A DNA stretch of 53,654 bases from JBBDWR01 sp040902745 (GCA_040902745.1 JBBDWR010000002.1:1-53654), one strand, 5' to 3'. Shown: positions 9,056-17,919, counted from the stretch's first letter. Notes: generated by a model not told the origin, from the sequence alone. Made by a program: numbers and translations.

Positions 9056-10264
9056 TCACTCGATGAAGTGTGCGCCGGGCTCCACGTCTGCGCTGATGTG
9101 GTTGGACTGCGCCTCGTTGTAGTTCGGCGTGAGGATCACGTCGAAGACCCCCTCATCGAACCAGGCGCAGGCGATACGGTGGAGGTACTCGTCTTTGGGT
9201 CCCGCCGTGGCGCTCGTGCACGTGTTCTCGACCGCGACCCCGCCTACCCAGTCGTCGTCGACCGAGTAGGTCTCGTCGGACCCGTCACGCAGTGCTGCGA
9301 TGTCGATCGCCCGACCGTAGGCGCTGTTGGAGAACACACAGTTCGGCGGCGTCCCTGTGCCCGCGACGCAACGGTAGTTGTAGATCCCGAAGTGGGTGAT
9401 CGCGTCGAGATCGAACGGAGCGGAGACGTCGGCCATCCTATGCAGCGCGACGGCGAACGCGCAGTCCATGTACAGGGAGGTCTGCGCGACGGTGGGGTTG
9501 CTCGCGGGGTAGTAGTCGATCCCGTTCAGGGGCAGGGTCACGACGACGGGCTCGGGCACGATGGGCATGTCCTCGCCCACCTGCCACACCACGCCGAGCT
9601 CGTCCAGGGTCTGACCACAGTCCGGCACGAGCACGTTCGCCGGGAACGACGTGCCCGACATCCCGCCTGGCCCGACCGCACGGACCGCGTAGTGATAGCT
9701 CTGGGCGATCGCGACGTCCTCATCCCGGATCGAGGGGTCGACGACCTGCGGCAACGGGGTGGCCGTCCCGCCGCTTCCCGTCGCACGCAGCACCTCGTAT
9801 CCGGAGGAGCCCGCGACCGCGGACCATCCGAGATCCACCCGATCGAACGCGACGCTCGTTGCGAGGCCCACCGGCGTTCCCGGAGCGGCGTCCGATTCGG
9901 CGGTCGTTGCCCACGCCTGTGCGGACGGCGCGGACTTCCCGTCGGCATTGAGCGCTCGCACGCGGTAGACATGGCTCGAGCTGGGCGCAAGCTCATCGTG
10001 CGTGAGTCGCAACAGCTTCGTCTTCGCCAGCGCCCGGAAGCTCGCGCCCTGATCCGCCGAGTGGAACACCTGGTAGCGAAGGGCGTTCGGCACGCCCTTC
10101 CAGCGGATCTGCACCGCGTCGTCGGACATGCCTGCGGCGCGGACGTTCTTCGGGGCATTCGGAACGGCAGCCGCAGCAGGCTGCGCGAGCGTCATCACCG
10201 CGCAACCTGCCGCGAGCGCCAGGAGCAGCAGCGGTCGGACATGGGACCCGATCGCCCGTCTCAT
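9056..10264 (-). CDS. Secreted fibronectin III repeat protein with extensin-like/M15-type C-terminal domain
   Basis: A protein of about 402 residues. After a signal peptide (about residues 1-35, ending PAAAA) come two fibronectin type III domains: first NAPKNVRAAGMSDDAVQIRWKG with YRVRALN, second GTPVGLATSVAFDRVDLGW with YAVRAVG. The C-terminal part contains YNYRCVAGT and AYGRAIDIAALR, which match the extensin-like C-terminal / D-Ala-D-Ala peptidase M15 fold. A metal ligand His is replaced in the SAYGRAIDI motif (usually HxxGxAID), so peptidase activity is uncertain. The start at 10264 is chosen because it begins the signal peptide. Likely extracellular. Confidence 0.75.
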   Translation of the reverse strand: MRRAIGSHVRPLLLLALAAGCAVMTLAQPAAAAVPNAPKNVRAAGMSDDAVQIRWKGVPNALRYQVFHSADQGASFRALAKTKLLRLTHDELAPSSSHVYRVRALNADGKSAPSAQAWATTAESDAAPGTPVGLATSVAFDRVDLGWSAVAGSSGYEVLRATGSGGTATPLPQVVDPSIRDEDVAIAQSYHYAVRAVGPGGMSGTSFPANVLVPDCGQTLDELGVVWQVGEDMPIVPEPVVVTLPLNGIDYYPASNPTVAQTSLYMDCAFAVALHRMADVSAPFDLDAITHFGIYNYRCVAGTGTPPNCVFSNSAYGRAIDIAALRDGSDETYSVDDDWVGGVAVENTCTSATAGPKDEYLHRIACAWFDEGVFDVILTPNYNEAQSNHISADVEPGAHFIE

Positions 10265-10414
10265 GGAGCCGAGGCTACGCCCCTTGTAGGGCGCGAGTCC
10301 AGGCTCGCATAGATCGGGGTGTTCGGATCCTCCCAGCCGAGCGGTGGAGCGGTGGAGCGGCGGAGCGCTACCCTCACCGGAGTACGGTCCCCGCGAGACT
10401 CGGAGGCGGTCCCG

Positions 10415-10846
10415 ATGGAACACCAGAGCAGCGCAACCTCGACCTGGCAGGGTGGTGGTCTGGCAGACGGTTCGGGCACCACCACCCTCGGCACCGGGAT
10501 CGGCGGTGAGTTCGCGATGAGCTGGAAGGCGCGGACCGAAGGCGCCGGTGGTCACTCCAGCCCCGAGGAACTACTCGCCGGCGCACACGCTTCGTGCTTC
10601 AACATGGCCCTGTCCAAGCAGCTCGCCGAAGCCGGCCACCCACCGCAGAAGTTGGAAACGAGGGCCATCACCACGTTCGTCGTCGGCAAGGGCGTCACCT
10701 CGAGCAGATTGACCGTCCGCGCGGCGGCTCCCGGGCTGAACGACGAGACGCTCCAGAAGGCTGCGAGTGCGGCCGGCGAAGGCTGTCCCATCTCGCAAGC
10801 GCTCAAAGGCAACGTCGAGATCTCGGTCGACGCCTCGCTCGCTTGA
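10415..10846 (+). CDS. OsmC/Ohr-family peroxide reductase
   Basis: A 143-residue protein of the OsmC family, which reduces organic and inorganic peroxides with a pair of cysteines. Both are present: Cys in the helix AHASCFNMALS and Cys in GEGCPISQAL. The helix SSPEELLAGAHASCF is diagnostic. The start at 10415 has GGAGG about 8 nt upstream. Length matches OsmC rather than larger relatives. It is expected to be a cytosolic homodimer. Just upstream (about 10337-10365) is a short tandem 9-nt GGTGGAGCG-like repeat of no known role. Confidence 0.85.
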   Translation: MEHQSSATSTWQGGGLADGSGTTTLGTGIGGEFAMSWKARTEGAGGHSSPEELLAGAHASCFNMALSKQLAEAGHPPQKLETRAITTFVVGKGVTSSRLTVRAAAPGLNDETLQKAASAAGEGCPISQALKGNVEISVDASLA

Positions 10847-10867
10847 CCGGAGCGCGACCGGTGCGCG

Positions 10868-11197
10868 TCACGTGGACGTGCGCATGGACCACAGGTGCGG
10901 TCCCCCGTCGGGAGCGTCTTCCGCGGACGACACCCCGAACCCGAAGCGTTCGTAGAGCGCAACGTTCTCCGGCCGGGACGTGACGAGGAACGCCGGGACC
11001 TCGTCGGACGCGGCTGCGGCAAGCCCGTACTCGAGCAGCGCGCGACCGAGCCCTTCGCCTCTCCGATCTGCGCGAACGGCGATGTGGTCGAGGTACCAGT
11101 GCGGCCGACGGGATGCAGCGACGCAGGTTCGGTGCTGTCCCGCGAGCGGACCGCAGCCGGAGCCTATGCCCCGACCACGGCCGCCGCAGAAGCGTGC
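10868..11197 (-). pseudogene. GNAT acetyltransferase remnant lacking its N-terminal half
   Basis: On the minus strand an open frame with no acceptable start codon encodes the C-terminal half of a GNAT enzyme: PHWYLDHIAVRADRRGEGLG (acetyl-CoA loop), ALLEYGLAAA, and then RPENVALYERFGFGV, ending TRTST-like before TGA at 10868. Upstream of PHWYL the translated sequence no longer looks like GNAT and it reaches the TAA of the small membrane protein gene at 11198 directly. This is best read as a truncated gene. An alternative is a start hidden by a frameshift. The remaining half keeps normal codon usage, so decay is probably recent. Confidence 0.6.
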
Positions 11198-11476
11198 TTA
11201 GCTCGGCGCCGTCCAGTTCTCTTGCTTCTGGACGCGCTGCTGGCCCTCCGGCGTTTGCTGAACACTCTCGCGTGTGGTTGTCGACTGCCGTCCACCGAAC
11301 ACGAGCAACAACAGGCCGATGACCGCCATCGCGATACCCGCGAAGAGCAGGATCAACCCGACGGTCTCGATGTTGAACCCGTCGGAGTCCGCCGTGATCG
11401 CGAAGCGCATGATCGCGCCCACCACGGTCAGAACGATGCCGAATCCTAGAAGACCACTTCCGGCTCCCTTGCCCAT
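11198..11476 (-). CDS. DUF6458-like small two-helix membrane protein
   Basis: A 92-residue protein with GGAGG 6 nt before ATG 11476. Two hydrophobic helices (about residues 8-27 and 37-62) are separated by a short loop TADSDGFNIETVG, followed by a charged, Gln-rich cytosolic tail. This arrangement is that of the actinobacterial DUF6458 family, which has no known function. It lies downstream of the ABC exporter genes only by position: its start is 66 nt beyond the exporter's end on the same strand, so it could be the last gene of that transcript. Confidence 0.75.
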   Translation of the reverse strand: MGKGAGSGLLGFGIVLTVVGAIMRFAITADSDGFNIETVGLILLFAGIAMAVIGLLLLVFGGRQSTTTRESVQQTPEGQQRVQKQENWTAPS

Positions 11477-11542
11477 GACGCCCTCCTCGTGTCTGTCAGG
11501 CAGGGTTGATACCCGGCGGGAGCAGCCGATAAACCCGAGCCG

Positions 11543-13378
11543 TTAGGCCCCGAGATCGCCCTTGGCGGGTTCCACGTTGCCGAGCCAGCTGGCGAACATG
11601 CGCGCGTAGATCCCGTCTCGCGCGCACAACTCGGCGTGGGTCCCCTCCTCGAGCAGACGTCCGCGATCCATCACGAAGACGTGGTCGGCCTGCTCGGCGG
11701 TCGACAAGCGGTGAGCGATCGTCACGACGGTGCGTCCCGCCGACAGACGCCGCAGGGCCTCGGTGATGCGACCCTCCGTTCCGGGATCCACCGAGCTCGT
11801 GGCCTCGTCCAGGATCAGCAGGCCGGGCTCGGCGATCTGCGCGCGGGCGAGCGCGACGAGCTGGCGCTCTCCCACGCTGACGGCGTCGCCTCGCTCACCC
11901 GCCTCGGTGTCGAGACCGTTCGGCAGGCTCTCGATCCAGTCGGTGAGCCCGAGTTCGGAGAACGCCGTGTCGACGTCGCGGTCGGTCGCGCCTTCGCGTC
12001 CGAAGCGCACGTTCTCGCGGATCGTCGCGTCGAACAAGAACGCGTCCTGCGGAACCATGCGGATCGCCCGACGACGGCTCGCCGGAGCCACCTCGCGAAG
12101 GTCGACGCCACCGACGGCGATCATCCCCTCGAAGGGGTCGGCGAGGCGGGCGAGCAGCTTCGCGAGTGTCGTCTTGCCGCTGCCGGTCTCGCCGACCAGC
12201 GCCACATGCGCCCCCGCACCGATGGCGAGCGAGACGCCGCGGACCACGACCGGCCCTTCGGGATAGCGGTAGGAGATGTCGTCCACGTCGACCGACAGCG
12301 CCTCTGCGATCAGGTCGACGCCTCCGCTCGGTTCGCGGATCTCCACCGGCAGGTCGAGCACGGCCAGGATCTTGCGCCAGCCTGCGATCGCGGTCTGCGT
12401 CTCGGAATACACCTCGGGCAGATCGCTGAACGGGTCCAGGAACAGCTGCGCGAGAAACAAGAACGCGGTGACCTTGCCGAACGTCAGCCCCCACTCGGTC
12501 CCGAACGTCGCTCCGAGGACCACGACGACGACGAGCGCGATGCCTCCGAAGATCACACTCGCCGGCCACAGCGCGGCGGCCCGGCCATGTGCGCGCATCT
12601 CCGCGCGGTAGCGGGCGCGGATCCGCTCCTGGACGCGCTCGTCCACCGATTCGTCGATCCCATAGACGCGCACGACCGCCGCGCCCATCACGCTCTCGGA
12701 AACCTCCGACAGCATCTCGCCCACGCGGGTCCGCACCAGCGAGTAGGCCTCCGAGAACCCGGCCTGCATCTTGCCGACGACCAGCAGCAACGGGATGACG
12801 AGCAGCACCATCGCGATCGAGAGCTGCCAGGAGTAGTAGAGCATCAGCACGAGCGTGCCCACGATCTGGGTGAACGAGATGATCCACGCGATCCCGCCCC
12901 ACTCCGTGAACTGGGCGAGCGAGTCGACGTCGGCGGTGACGCGCGCGACGAACACGCCGCGCTTCTCCTTGGTCTGCTCGGCGATCGACAGCTCGTGGAT
13001 GTGCGCGAAGGTCCGAACGCGCAGCACCGCGAGGGCCTCCTCGGATTTCGCGGCCAGCCGCCGACCCGCGAGGCGACTCCCCAGGTAGGCGACGGATACG
13101 AGGGCGAGCGCGGCCGCGCAGATCCCGAACACGAACACCGGCCGGAACCCGCCGTCGAATCCGTTGTCGAATATCACCTGGACCAGCACGGGGCTCACCA
13201 GGTTGGCCACGGTGACAGCGATCGAGAGCAGCGCGGTGAACCACAGCCCGCGACGCAGCTCCGGCGACTCACGCAGCCCGCGCTTGAGCACCGACCACGT
13301 GCTCGCGAGCTCGGCCGACGCGGGGATCTCGTCGTCGTCCCCCCCACGAGCGGCTTGCTCGAGCTCGATCGTGCTCAT
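11543..13378 (-). CDS. ABC exporter half-transporter, canonical Walker B/H-loop subunit
   Basis: A 611-residue half-transporter: a six-helix ABC exporter membrane domain (about residues 30-330) then a nucleotide-binding domain. Walker A is GETGSGKTT, Walker B ends LLILDEATSSVD with the catalytic Glu, and the H-loop is IAHRLST. The signature is VSVGERQ instead of LSGGQ. Its partner has the opposite pattern, so the two form a heterodimer with one consensus and one degenerate ATP site, as in TM287/288- and BmrCD-type exporters. Start ATG overlaps the partner's stop by 4 nt (ATGA). Exported substrate unknown; lipids or drugs are typical. Confidence 0.9.
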   Translation of the reverse strand: MSTIELEQAARGGDDDEIPASAELASTWSVLKRGLRESPELRRGLWFTALLSIAVTVANLVSPVLVQVIFDNGFDGGFRPVFVFGICAAALALVSVAYLGSRLAGRRLAAKSEEALAVLRVRTFAHIHELSIAEQTKEKRGVFVARVTADVDSLAQFTEWGGIAWIISFTQIVGTLVLMLYYSWQLSIAMVLLVIPLLLVVGKMQAGFSEAYSLVRTRVGEMLSEVSESVMGAAVVRVYGIDESVDERVQERIRARYRAEMRAHGRAAALWPASVIFGGIALVVVVVLGATFGTEWGLTFGKVTAFLFLAQLFLDPFSDLPEVYSETQTAIAGWRKILAVLDLPVEIREPSGGVDLIAEALSVDVDDISYRYPEGPVVVRGVSLAIGAGAHVALVGETGSGKTTLAKLLARLADPFEGMIAVGGVDLREVAPASRRRAIRMVPQDAFLFDATIRENVRFGREGATDRDVDTAFSELGLTDWIESLPNGLDTEAGERGDAVSVGERQLVALARAQIAEPGLLILDEATSSVDPGTEGRITEALRRLSAGRTVVTIAHRLSTAEQADHVFVMDRGRLLEEGTHAELCARDGIYARMFASWLGNVEPAKGDLGA

Positions 13379-15138
13379 CCGCTCTTCCTCGCGTAGGCCT
13401 GCACGATCGCGGCGTAGCGGGGTTCGCGCGCGAGCAGCTCGTCGTGGGTTCCGGTAGCGGCGATCGCTCCCCCGTCGAGGAACAGCACGCGGTCGGCGAG
13501 ACGGATCGTGGACAGTCGGTAGGCGACCACGATCAGCGTGGTCGCGAGGTCGCGGCGCAGTCCTGTGAGGATCTCGGCCTCGATCGTCGGATCGACCGCG
13601 CTCGTGGCGTCGTCGAGGATCAACACGCGCGGCGCTCGCACGAGCGCCCGGGCCAGGGCGATCCTCTGGCGCTGCCCCCCGGAGACGGTGGCGCCGCGTT
13701 CTCCTACCACGGTCTCGTAGCCGTTCGGCAACTCGCGGATGAACCCGTCCGCACGTGCCAGGCGGGCGGCCGCCAGCACCTCGTCGTCGGTGGCGCCGGA
13801 GTCGAGCGCGATGTTCTCCTTGACGCTCGTGGCGAACAAGAAGCTCTCCTGGAAAACCAGACTCGCCGCCGCGCGCAGCTCCGAGGGGCCGACGTTGCGA
13901 ACGTTCACTCCTCCGAGCAACACCTCGCCCTCATCCGGATCGTCCAATCGCACGAGCAACTGGGTGAGCAGGCTCTTGCCGCTGCCGGTCGCGCCCACGA
14001 GCGCCACCGACTCGTCGGGCCGCACGTCGAAGCTCACGCCGTCGAGCAACGTGACGGGACCGAACCGGTACGTGAGCGCCTCCGCTGTGACACCGAGCGG
14101 ACCGTCGGGCAGAGAAACCGGGTGCTCGGGCGGAACGACCGTGACCGGTTCCGCGAGCACCTCCTCGATCCGCGTCTTGCCGACGAGCGCGCGCGGCAGC
14201 TCGGCAAGGATCCAGCCGATGAATCGCATCGGCCACGCGAGCAGATAGAACAAGGCGGTGAACTGGATCAGCGTTCCTGCGCTGACGTCGCCGCGTGAGA
14301 CGCGCCACGACCCGACCGCCAGCAGGAACACGATCACCACGTTCGGCATACCTTCGAGGGCGGGCTCGAAGTCCGCGCGGATATAGCCCATGCGCGTCCG
14401 CTCGACGCGCAGCTCCTCGGCCTTCATGGACAGGCGTGCGGTCTCCGCGTCCTCGCGGCCCAGGGTCTTGACGACGAGCGCGCCGTCGATCGACTCGTGC
14501 GCGACGCGCGAAACCTGGTGGATCTTGTCCTGCGCGCGTTGGACCGGCTCTTCGATCCGGCGGGCGAAGGTTCGGTTCAGCAACATCAGCGACGGGATCG
14601 CGAGCAGCCCGATCGCGGCCAGGTAGATGTCGGTGAGGATCATCGACACGAGCGCGAACAGCACGAACAGCAAGACGCCGATGGCGAACGGCACCGGGTA
14701 AAGCACGTCGACAGCCGCCACGACGTCGGCCTCGATGTGCGCGAGCAGCTCTCCCGTCGGCTTGGCGCGATGGAACGCGACCGGGAGTCGCTTGTAGTGG
14801 TCGGCGACCTGCGTGCGGAAGGTTCGCATCACCCGCTCGCCCGACATCCCGGAGAAGTAGCGCCGGATCCCGATGCCGACGCCGCGGATCACGAACGTCA
14901 GCAGGATCGCGGCACCGGCTAGCCAGATCGCGGAGGTCGACACGTTGCCCTGAAACGCCGGCAACAGCACCCGGTTCGTGACGCGACCCAGCACGGCGGT
15001 CGAAGCGATCGAGCCGACCGCGTACATCGTCGCGCCGATCACGGCGATCGTGAAGGGCCGAGGGTGCTCGCGGATGTAGGACCACACGAGGCGCATGCCC
15101 CGCAGGAACGAACCTCGTTGTTGGATCGATACGCTCAC
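13375..15138 (-). CDS. ABC exporter half-transporter, degenerate-site subunit
   Basis: A 587-residue half-transporter, first gene of the exporter pair. Membrane domain about residues 20-320, then the nucleotide-binding domain: Walker A GATGSGKS, signature VSGGQRQRIALARA (near consensus), Walker B VLILDDATSAVD with Asp replacing the catalytic Glu, and H-loop VAYRLST with Tyr replacing His. These changes place the non-hydrolytic site on this subunit's Walker face, paired with the aberrant signature VSVGERQ of the partner. GTG start at 15138, with a TAGCAT box 6 nt upstream, indicates a leaderless transcript. Confidence 0.9.
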   Translation of the reverse strand: MSVSIQQRGSFLRGMRLVWSYIREHPRPFTIAVIGATMYAVGSIASTAVLGRVTNRVLLPAFQGNVSTSAIWLAGAAILLTFVIRGVGIGIRRYFSGMSGERVMRTFRTQVADHYKRLPVAFHRAKPTGELLAHIEADVVAAVDVLYPVPFAIGVLLFVLFALVSMILTDIYLAAIGLLAIPSLMLLNRTFARRIEEPVQRAQDKIHQVSRVAHESIDGALVVKTLGREDAETARLSMKAEELRVERTRMGYIRADFEPALEGMPNVVIVFLLAVGSWRVSRGDVSAGTLIQFTALFYLLAWPMRFIGWILAELPRALVGKTRIEEVLAEPVTVVPPEHPVSLPDGPLGVTAEALTYRFGPVTLLDGVSFDVRPDESVALVGATGSGKSLLTQLLVRLDDPDEGEVLLGGVNVRNVGPSELRAAASLVFQESFLFATSVKENIALDSGATDDEVLAAARLARADGFIRELPNGYETVVGERGATVSGGQRQRIALARALVRAPRVLILDDATSAVDPTIEAEILTGLRRDLATTLIVVAYRLSTIRLADRVLFLDGGAIAATGTHDELLAREPRYAAIVQAYARKSG

Positions 15139-15144
15139 CGCCCG

Positions 15145-15150
15145 ATGCTA
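15145..15150 (-). promoter_or_regulatory. -10 box of leaderless ABC exporter operon
   Basis: TAGCAT on the minus strand ends exactly 6 nt before the GTG start of the exporter gene. With the usual 6-7 nt from the -10 box to the transcription start, the mRNA would begin at or next to the start codon. No ribosome binding site is present, which agrees with this reading. Confidence 0.5.
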
Positions 15151-15259
15151 GAGGCAGCGTGGCTCCTCTCGCACGCGCGAGAGCCGAGCCCTGTGACCGA
15201 GGGTCGCTCGCAGAAGCCTGGGATAGGGTCGGTACGCAGGTCGACCGAGGGGACCCGTC

Positions 15260-16018
15260 ATGGCCTTCACGACGCATCCGATCTACGTGGTGCTCAGACC
15301 GGAGCAGCACGCTGTGCTCGGCGAGAGCGAGTTCGGCATGGCGGGACTCACCGCGATCGAGTCGATCGGACCCTTCACGGGGATCCGCGAGTCCGGCCCG
15401 CTGATCACCGTGCATGACTCCACGATCGACGCGCACATGGGCATCGGTCACCACCCACACCGGTTCAACGAACGGCTGTTCTACATCGAGCACGGCGAGC
15501 TCGATCACGACGACGCCCTCAACAAGATCACCGGCCACATGGACGCCGGCGACGTCGGCGAGTTCACCGAGGGACGGCGCGGCATGATCCACTCGGAGTG
15601 GAACAACGGCGACATCGACACCTTGGCCTACATCCTCGTGTACCGCACCGATCCCGTTCCCGAACGGACCTCGTTCAGTGCCCTGCGCGACGCCGACGCA
15701 CCCCGCTACGACGAGGGCGCGGGCGTGCACACGAAGGAGCTGGTCGGCCCGGCCTCTCCCCTGCAGGTGCACGGGGACATCCGCTACTTCGCCGATTCGC
15801 AGCTGGCGGAGGATGCCGCGGTGTCCCTCGCGTTCGACGACGGCGAGGGGGGTTTGGCGAGTGTCCGTGAAGGTGCGGTGCACGTCGACGACGACCCCGC
15901 CGAACTCACGGCGGGAACCACGATCCTCGTCCGACCCGCTGCCGGCGAGCGGCGTCTCGAGATGCGATCGAGCAGACCGTCGCGCGTGGTGCGCGTCGTG
16001 CACGGTCCGGGCAGCTGA
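15260..16018 (+). CDS. Pirin-family bicupin protein
   Basis: A 252-residue bicupin of the pirin family. The metal-binding motif is visible in the N-terminal cupin: GIGHHPHRFNERLFYIEHGELDHDD (His, His, Glu) and RRGMIHSEWN further on, matching the HPHxGxE...HSE pattern of pirins. Pirins bind iron and some act as quercetinases or redox-sensing cofactors; which applies here is open. It is spaced 14 nt from the following gene, so these may be cotranscribed. Divergent from the ABC exporter operon, sharing the 121-nt region between. Confidence 0.85.
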   Translation: MAFTTHPIYVVLRPEQHAVLGESEFGMAGLTAIESIGPFTGIRESGPLITVHDSTIDAHMGIGHHPHRFNERLFYIEHGELDHDDALNKITGHMDAGDVGEFTEGRRGMIHSEWNNGDIDTLAYILVYRTDPVPERTSFSALRDADAPRYDEGAGVHTKELVGPASPLQVHGDIRYFADSQLAEDAAVSLAFDDGEGGLASVREGAVHVDDDPAELTAGTTILVRPAAGERRLEMRSSRPSRVVRVVHGPGS

Positions 16019-16032
16019 GGGATGATGCCGAC

Positions 16033-16971
16033 ATGACCCACCCCGATCCCGCCGACGAGCACGAACACGCCGATGTTGTCCCGCTCCACCGGGCATCGGT
16101 GGTGCCCGACGACGTGATCGAGGAGCTCGAGGACGAACCGGAGGGCAGCGAGTCCGACGACGCCGTCCTCGTGGTCGATCTGGACGCCGCCCCGGCAGCG
16201 GACACCGATCCCGCGGACGAGCTGGCGGTGCTCGCCGAGCAGGCCGTGCGGGTCGGCGCCGGCCTCGCGATCGGCGCGGTGTCGTTCGCGATCTCGAGCC
16301 TTCGCAAGACCCTGGGCACGCCCGACCGGGATCCGCACGCGCCGGCACCCACGTCGTCGCTGCTTACCGGCGCGGTGCTCGGGGTCGCCGCCGAGGCCGC
16401 GCTGATCTCCTCTCGGATCGTCGCAGCCGTGGTGCGACGGGTCGCGATCGCAGCCGAGCCCGCGGCCGGCACGTTGCGACAAGCGGCGCAGGTGATGGAT
16501 GCGCGATGGCGCGGACGAGCGGACGAAGCGGAACAGGCCGCGCAGGCAGCGGTGGCCACCGCGATCCCGGATGTGACCCGTGCGGTGCTCGACCGCCTCG
16601 ATCTCACGGCGCTCGTCGTCGAGCGCGTCGACCTGGACGAGATGGCGGCCGGGATCGACCCGGACCGGATCGTCGAGCGTGTCGACCTGCAAACGCTCGT
16701 CGAGCGGCTCGACATCGACGCGATCGTCGCCGAGGTCGACATCGACGCGGTGATCGATCGCGTGGATCTCGCGGCGCTGGCGCGGGAGGTCATCGACGAG
16801 CTCGATGTGCCGGACCTGATCCGCGAGTCGGCCGGGGGGATCACCGGCGAGACGGTGGACGAGGTCCGAATCGGCAGCGCGAACGCGGACCGCGCGATCG
16901 CGCGGGCGATCGATCGCGTGCTCCGGCGCCGTGGTCGCGATCTCGACGGCCCTGCCGGAGCCGACTCCTGA
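16033..16971 (+). CDS. Acidic VDL-repeat protein paired with RDD membrane protein
   Basis: A 312-residue protein without a recognised domain. Residues 1-65 are very acidic; residues 70-150 are Ala-rich and partly hydrophobic (VGAGLAIGAVSFAI and LLTGAVLGVAAEAALI), perhaps membrane-associated. Residues 185-260 hold at least six tandem units of the form V-D-L/I-D-x-I/L-V-x-R, here spread over Asp/Val-rich helices (VERVDLDEM, VERVDLQTL, ERLDIDAI, AEVDIDAV, DRVDLAAL). Such repeats occur in actinobacteria next to RDD proteins, and the next gene here is one, overlapping by 4 nt. The pair probably works together at the membrane; function unknown. Confidence 0.65.
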   Translation: MTHPDPADEHEHADVVPLHRASVVPDDVIEELEDEPEGSESDDAVLVVDLDAAPAADTDPADELAVLAEQAVRVGAGLAIGAVSFAISSLRKTLGTPDRDPHAPAPTSSLLTGAVLGVAAEAALISSRIVAAVVRRVAIAAEPAAGTLRQAAQVMDARWRGRADEAEQAAQAAVATAIPDVTRAVLDRLDLTALVVERVDLDEMAAGIDPDRIVERVDLQTLVERLDIDAIVAEVDIDAVIDRVDLAALAREVIDELDVPDLIRESAGGITGETVDEVRIGSANADRAIARAIDRVLRRRGRDLDGPAGADS

Positions 16972-17507
16972 GCTCTACAGTTCCCGCGCGGGCGCGCCCC
17001 CTGCAGGGCCGGCGGACAGGGATCGCCTCCCGCGGCTTGGCCGACCTGATCGACCTCGGGATCGTTGGGCTCGGTGTTCTCGTCGTCGTCTTCGGCTGGT
17101 CCGCATTGCTGTTCCTCGTGCGGCGCGGTGATTTCCAGGTGCGTGCGCCCGGCGGTCTGGCGATCTTCGCGCTCGGCTGGGGTATCGCGGTCGTGTACCT
17201 GTGGATCGGATGGTCTTCGACGGGTCGCACCGTCGGCAAGCAGATCATGGGCCTGCGCGTCGTCGACGGCGGCGGCACGCTGCTCTCGCCGCCGCTCGCG
17301 TTGCTACGCGCGTTGTTCTGCGCCGCCTTCCCGGTCGGCCTGTTGTGGTGCGCCGTGAGCAGGGAGAACCGTTCCGTGCAAGATCTGGTGCTGCGATCGG
17401 TCGTCGTCCACGATTGGCAGCACCATCCGCCGGAGCGCGCGCGCCGCGATCCCGCAGCGGAGGAGCCGCAGTCCCGAGTGCCCGCCGACAGCTCTCAACC
17501 CGGCTGA
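16968..17507 (+). CDS. RDD-family membrane protein (probable CTG start)
   Basis: A protein of about 179 residues with the RDD pattern: GRRTGIASRGLADLIDLGIV (Arg-Asp opening of helix 1), a second helix AIFALGWGIAVVYLWIGW, then GRTVGKQIMGLRVVD and a third hydrophobic segment, LLRALFCAAFPVGLLW. There is no ATG, GTG or TTG in a sensible place. CTG at 16968 overlaps the TGA of the preceding gene as CTGA, the counterpart of the ATGA overlaps seen elsewhere in the window, and gives a natural N-terminus (LSSTVPARARPLQG). A substitution in the start codon or a sequence error are alternatives. Role unknown; possibly transport. Confidence 0.65.
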   Translation: MSSTVPARARPLQGRRTGIASRGLADLIDLGIVGLGVLVVVFGWSALLFLVRRGDFQVRAPGGLAIFALGWGIAVVYLWIGWSSTGRTVGKQIMGLRVVDGGGTLLSPPLALLRALFCAAFPVGLLWCAVSRENRSVQDLVLRSVVVHDWQHHPPERARRDPAAEEPQSRVPADSSQPG

Positions 17508-17522
17508 CCCAGGGCCACTGCT

Positions 17523-17915
17523 GTGCACTTCCCGTTCGCGTTCGATCCTCGGTACGTCCGCTACCTTGCGCCGCTCGGCATCCGGCCCGAGCGCGCATGG
17601 GTAGACGTGGACGAGCGACGGCTCGACGTCCGCTTCGGGCGGTGGCGGTTGTCGACGCCGGTCGCCAACATCGCCGACACGTGTATCACGGGCCCGTACG
17701 CGTCGGCGTTGCGGGCGATCGGGCCCCGCATCTCCCTGGCCGACCGCGGCCTGACGTACGGGACGAACACCGAGCGCGGCCTGTGCATCCTGTTCCGTGA
17801 GCCGGTGCCGAGCGGAGCGACGCTCGGCGTCGTGAAGCACCCGGGGCTCACCGTCACCGTGGCCGACGTCGACAACCTCGCCGCCGCGATCCGCGAGCGC
17901 CGCCGCGGTTCCTGA
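17523..17915 (+). CDS. Conserved actinobacterial hypothetical protein
   Basis: A 130-residue soluble protein starting at GTG 17523, 15 nt after the RDD gene. Characteristic segments are FDPRYVRYLAPLGIRPERAWVDVDE, RWRLSTPVANIADTCITGPYAS and HPGLTVTVADVDNLAAAI. I recall similar actinobacterial hypothetical proteins but no named domain. No catalytic motif is apparent. It ends 4 nt before the end of the convergent ABC-F gene. Its placement suggests the same transcript as the RDD pair. Confidence 0.65.
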   Translation: MHFPFAFDPRYVRYLAPLGIRPERAWVDVDERRLDVRFGRWRLSTPVANIADTCITGPYASALRAIGPRISLADRGLTYGTNTERGLCILFREPVPSGATLGVVKHPGLTVTVADVDNLAAAIRERRRGS

Positions 17916-17919
17916 CCGC

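Noticed and set aside
13931..16348. 805-codon minus-strand open frame
   Set aside because: It runs through the pirin gene and overlaps the exporter gene in another frame; composition is Arg/Pro-rich and no motif is seen.
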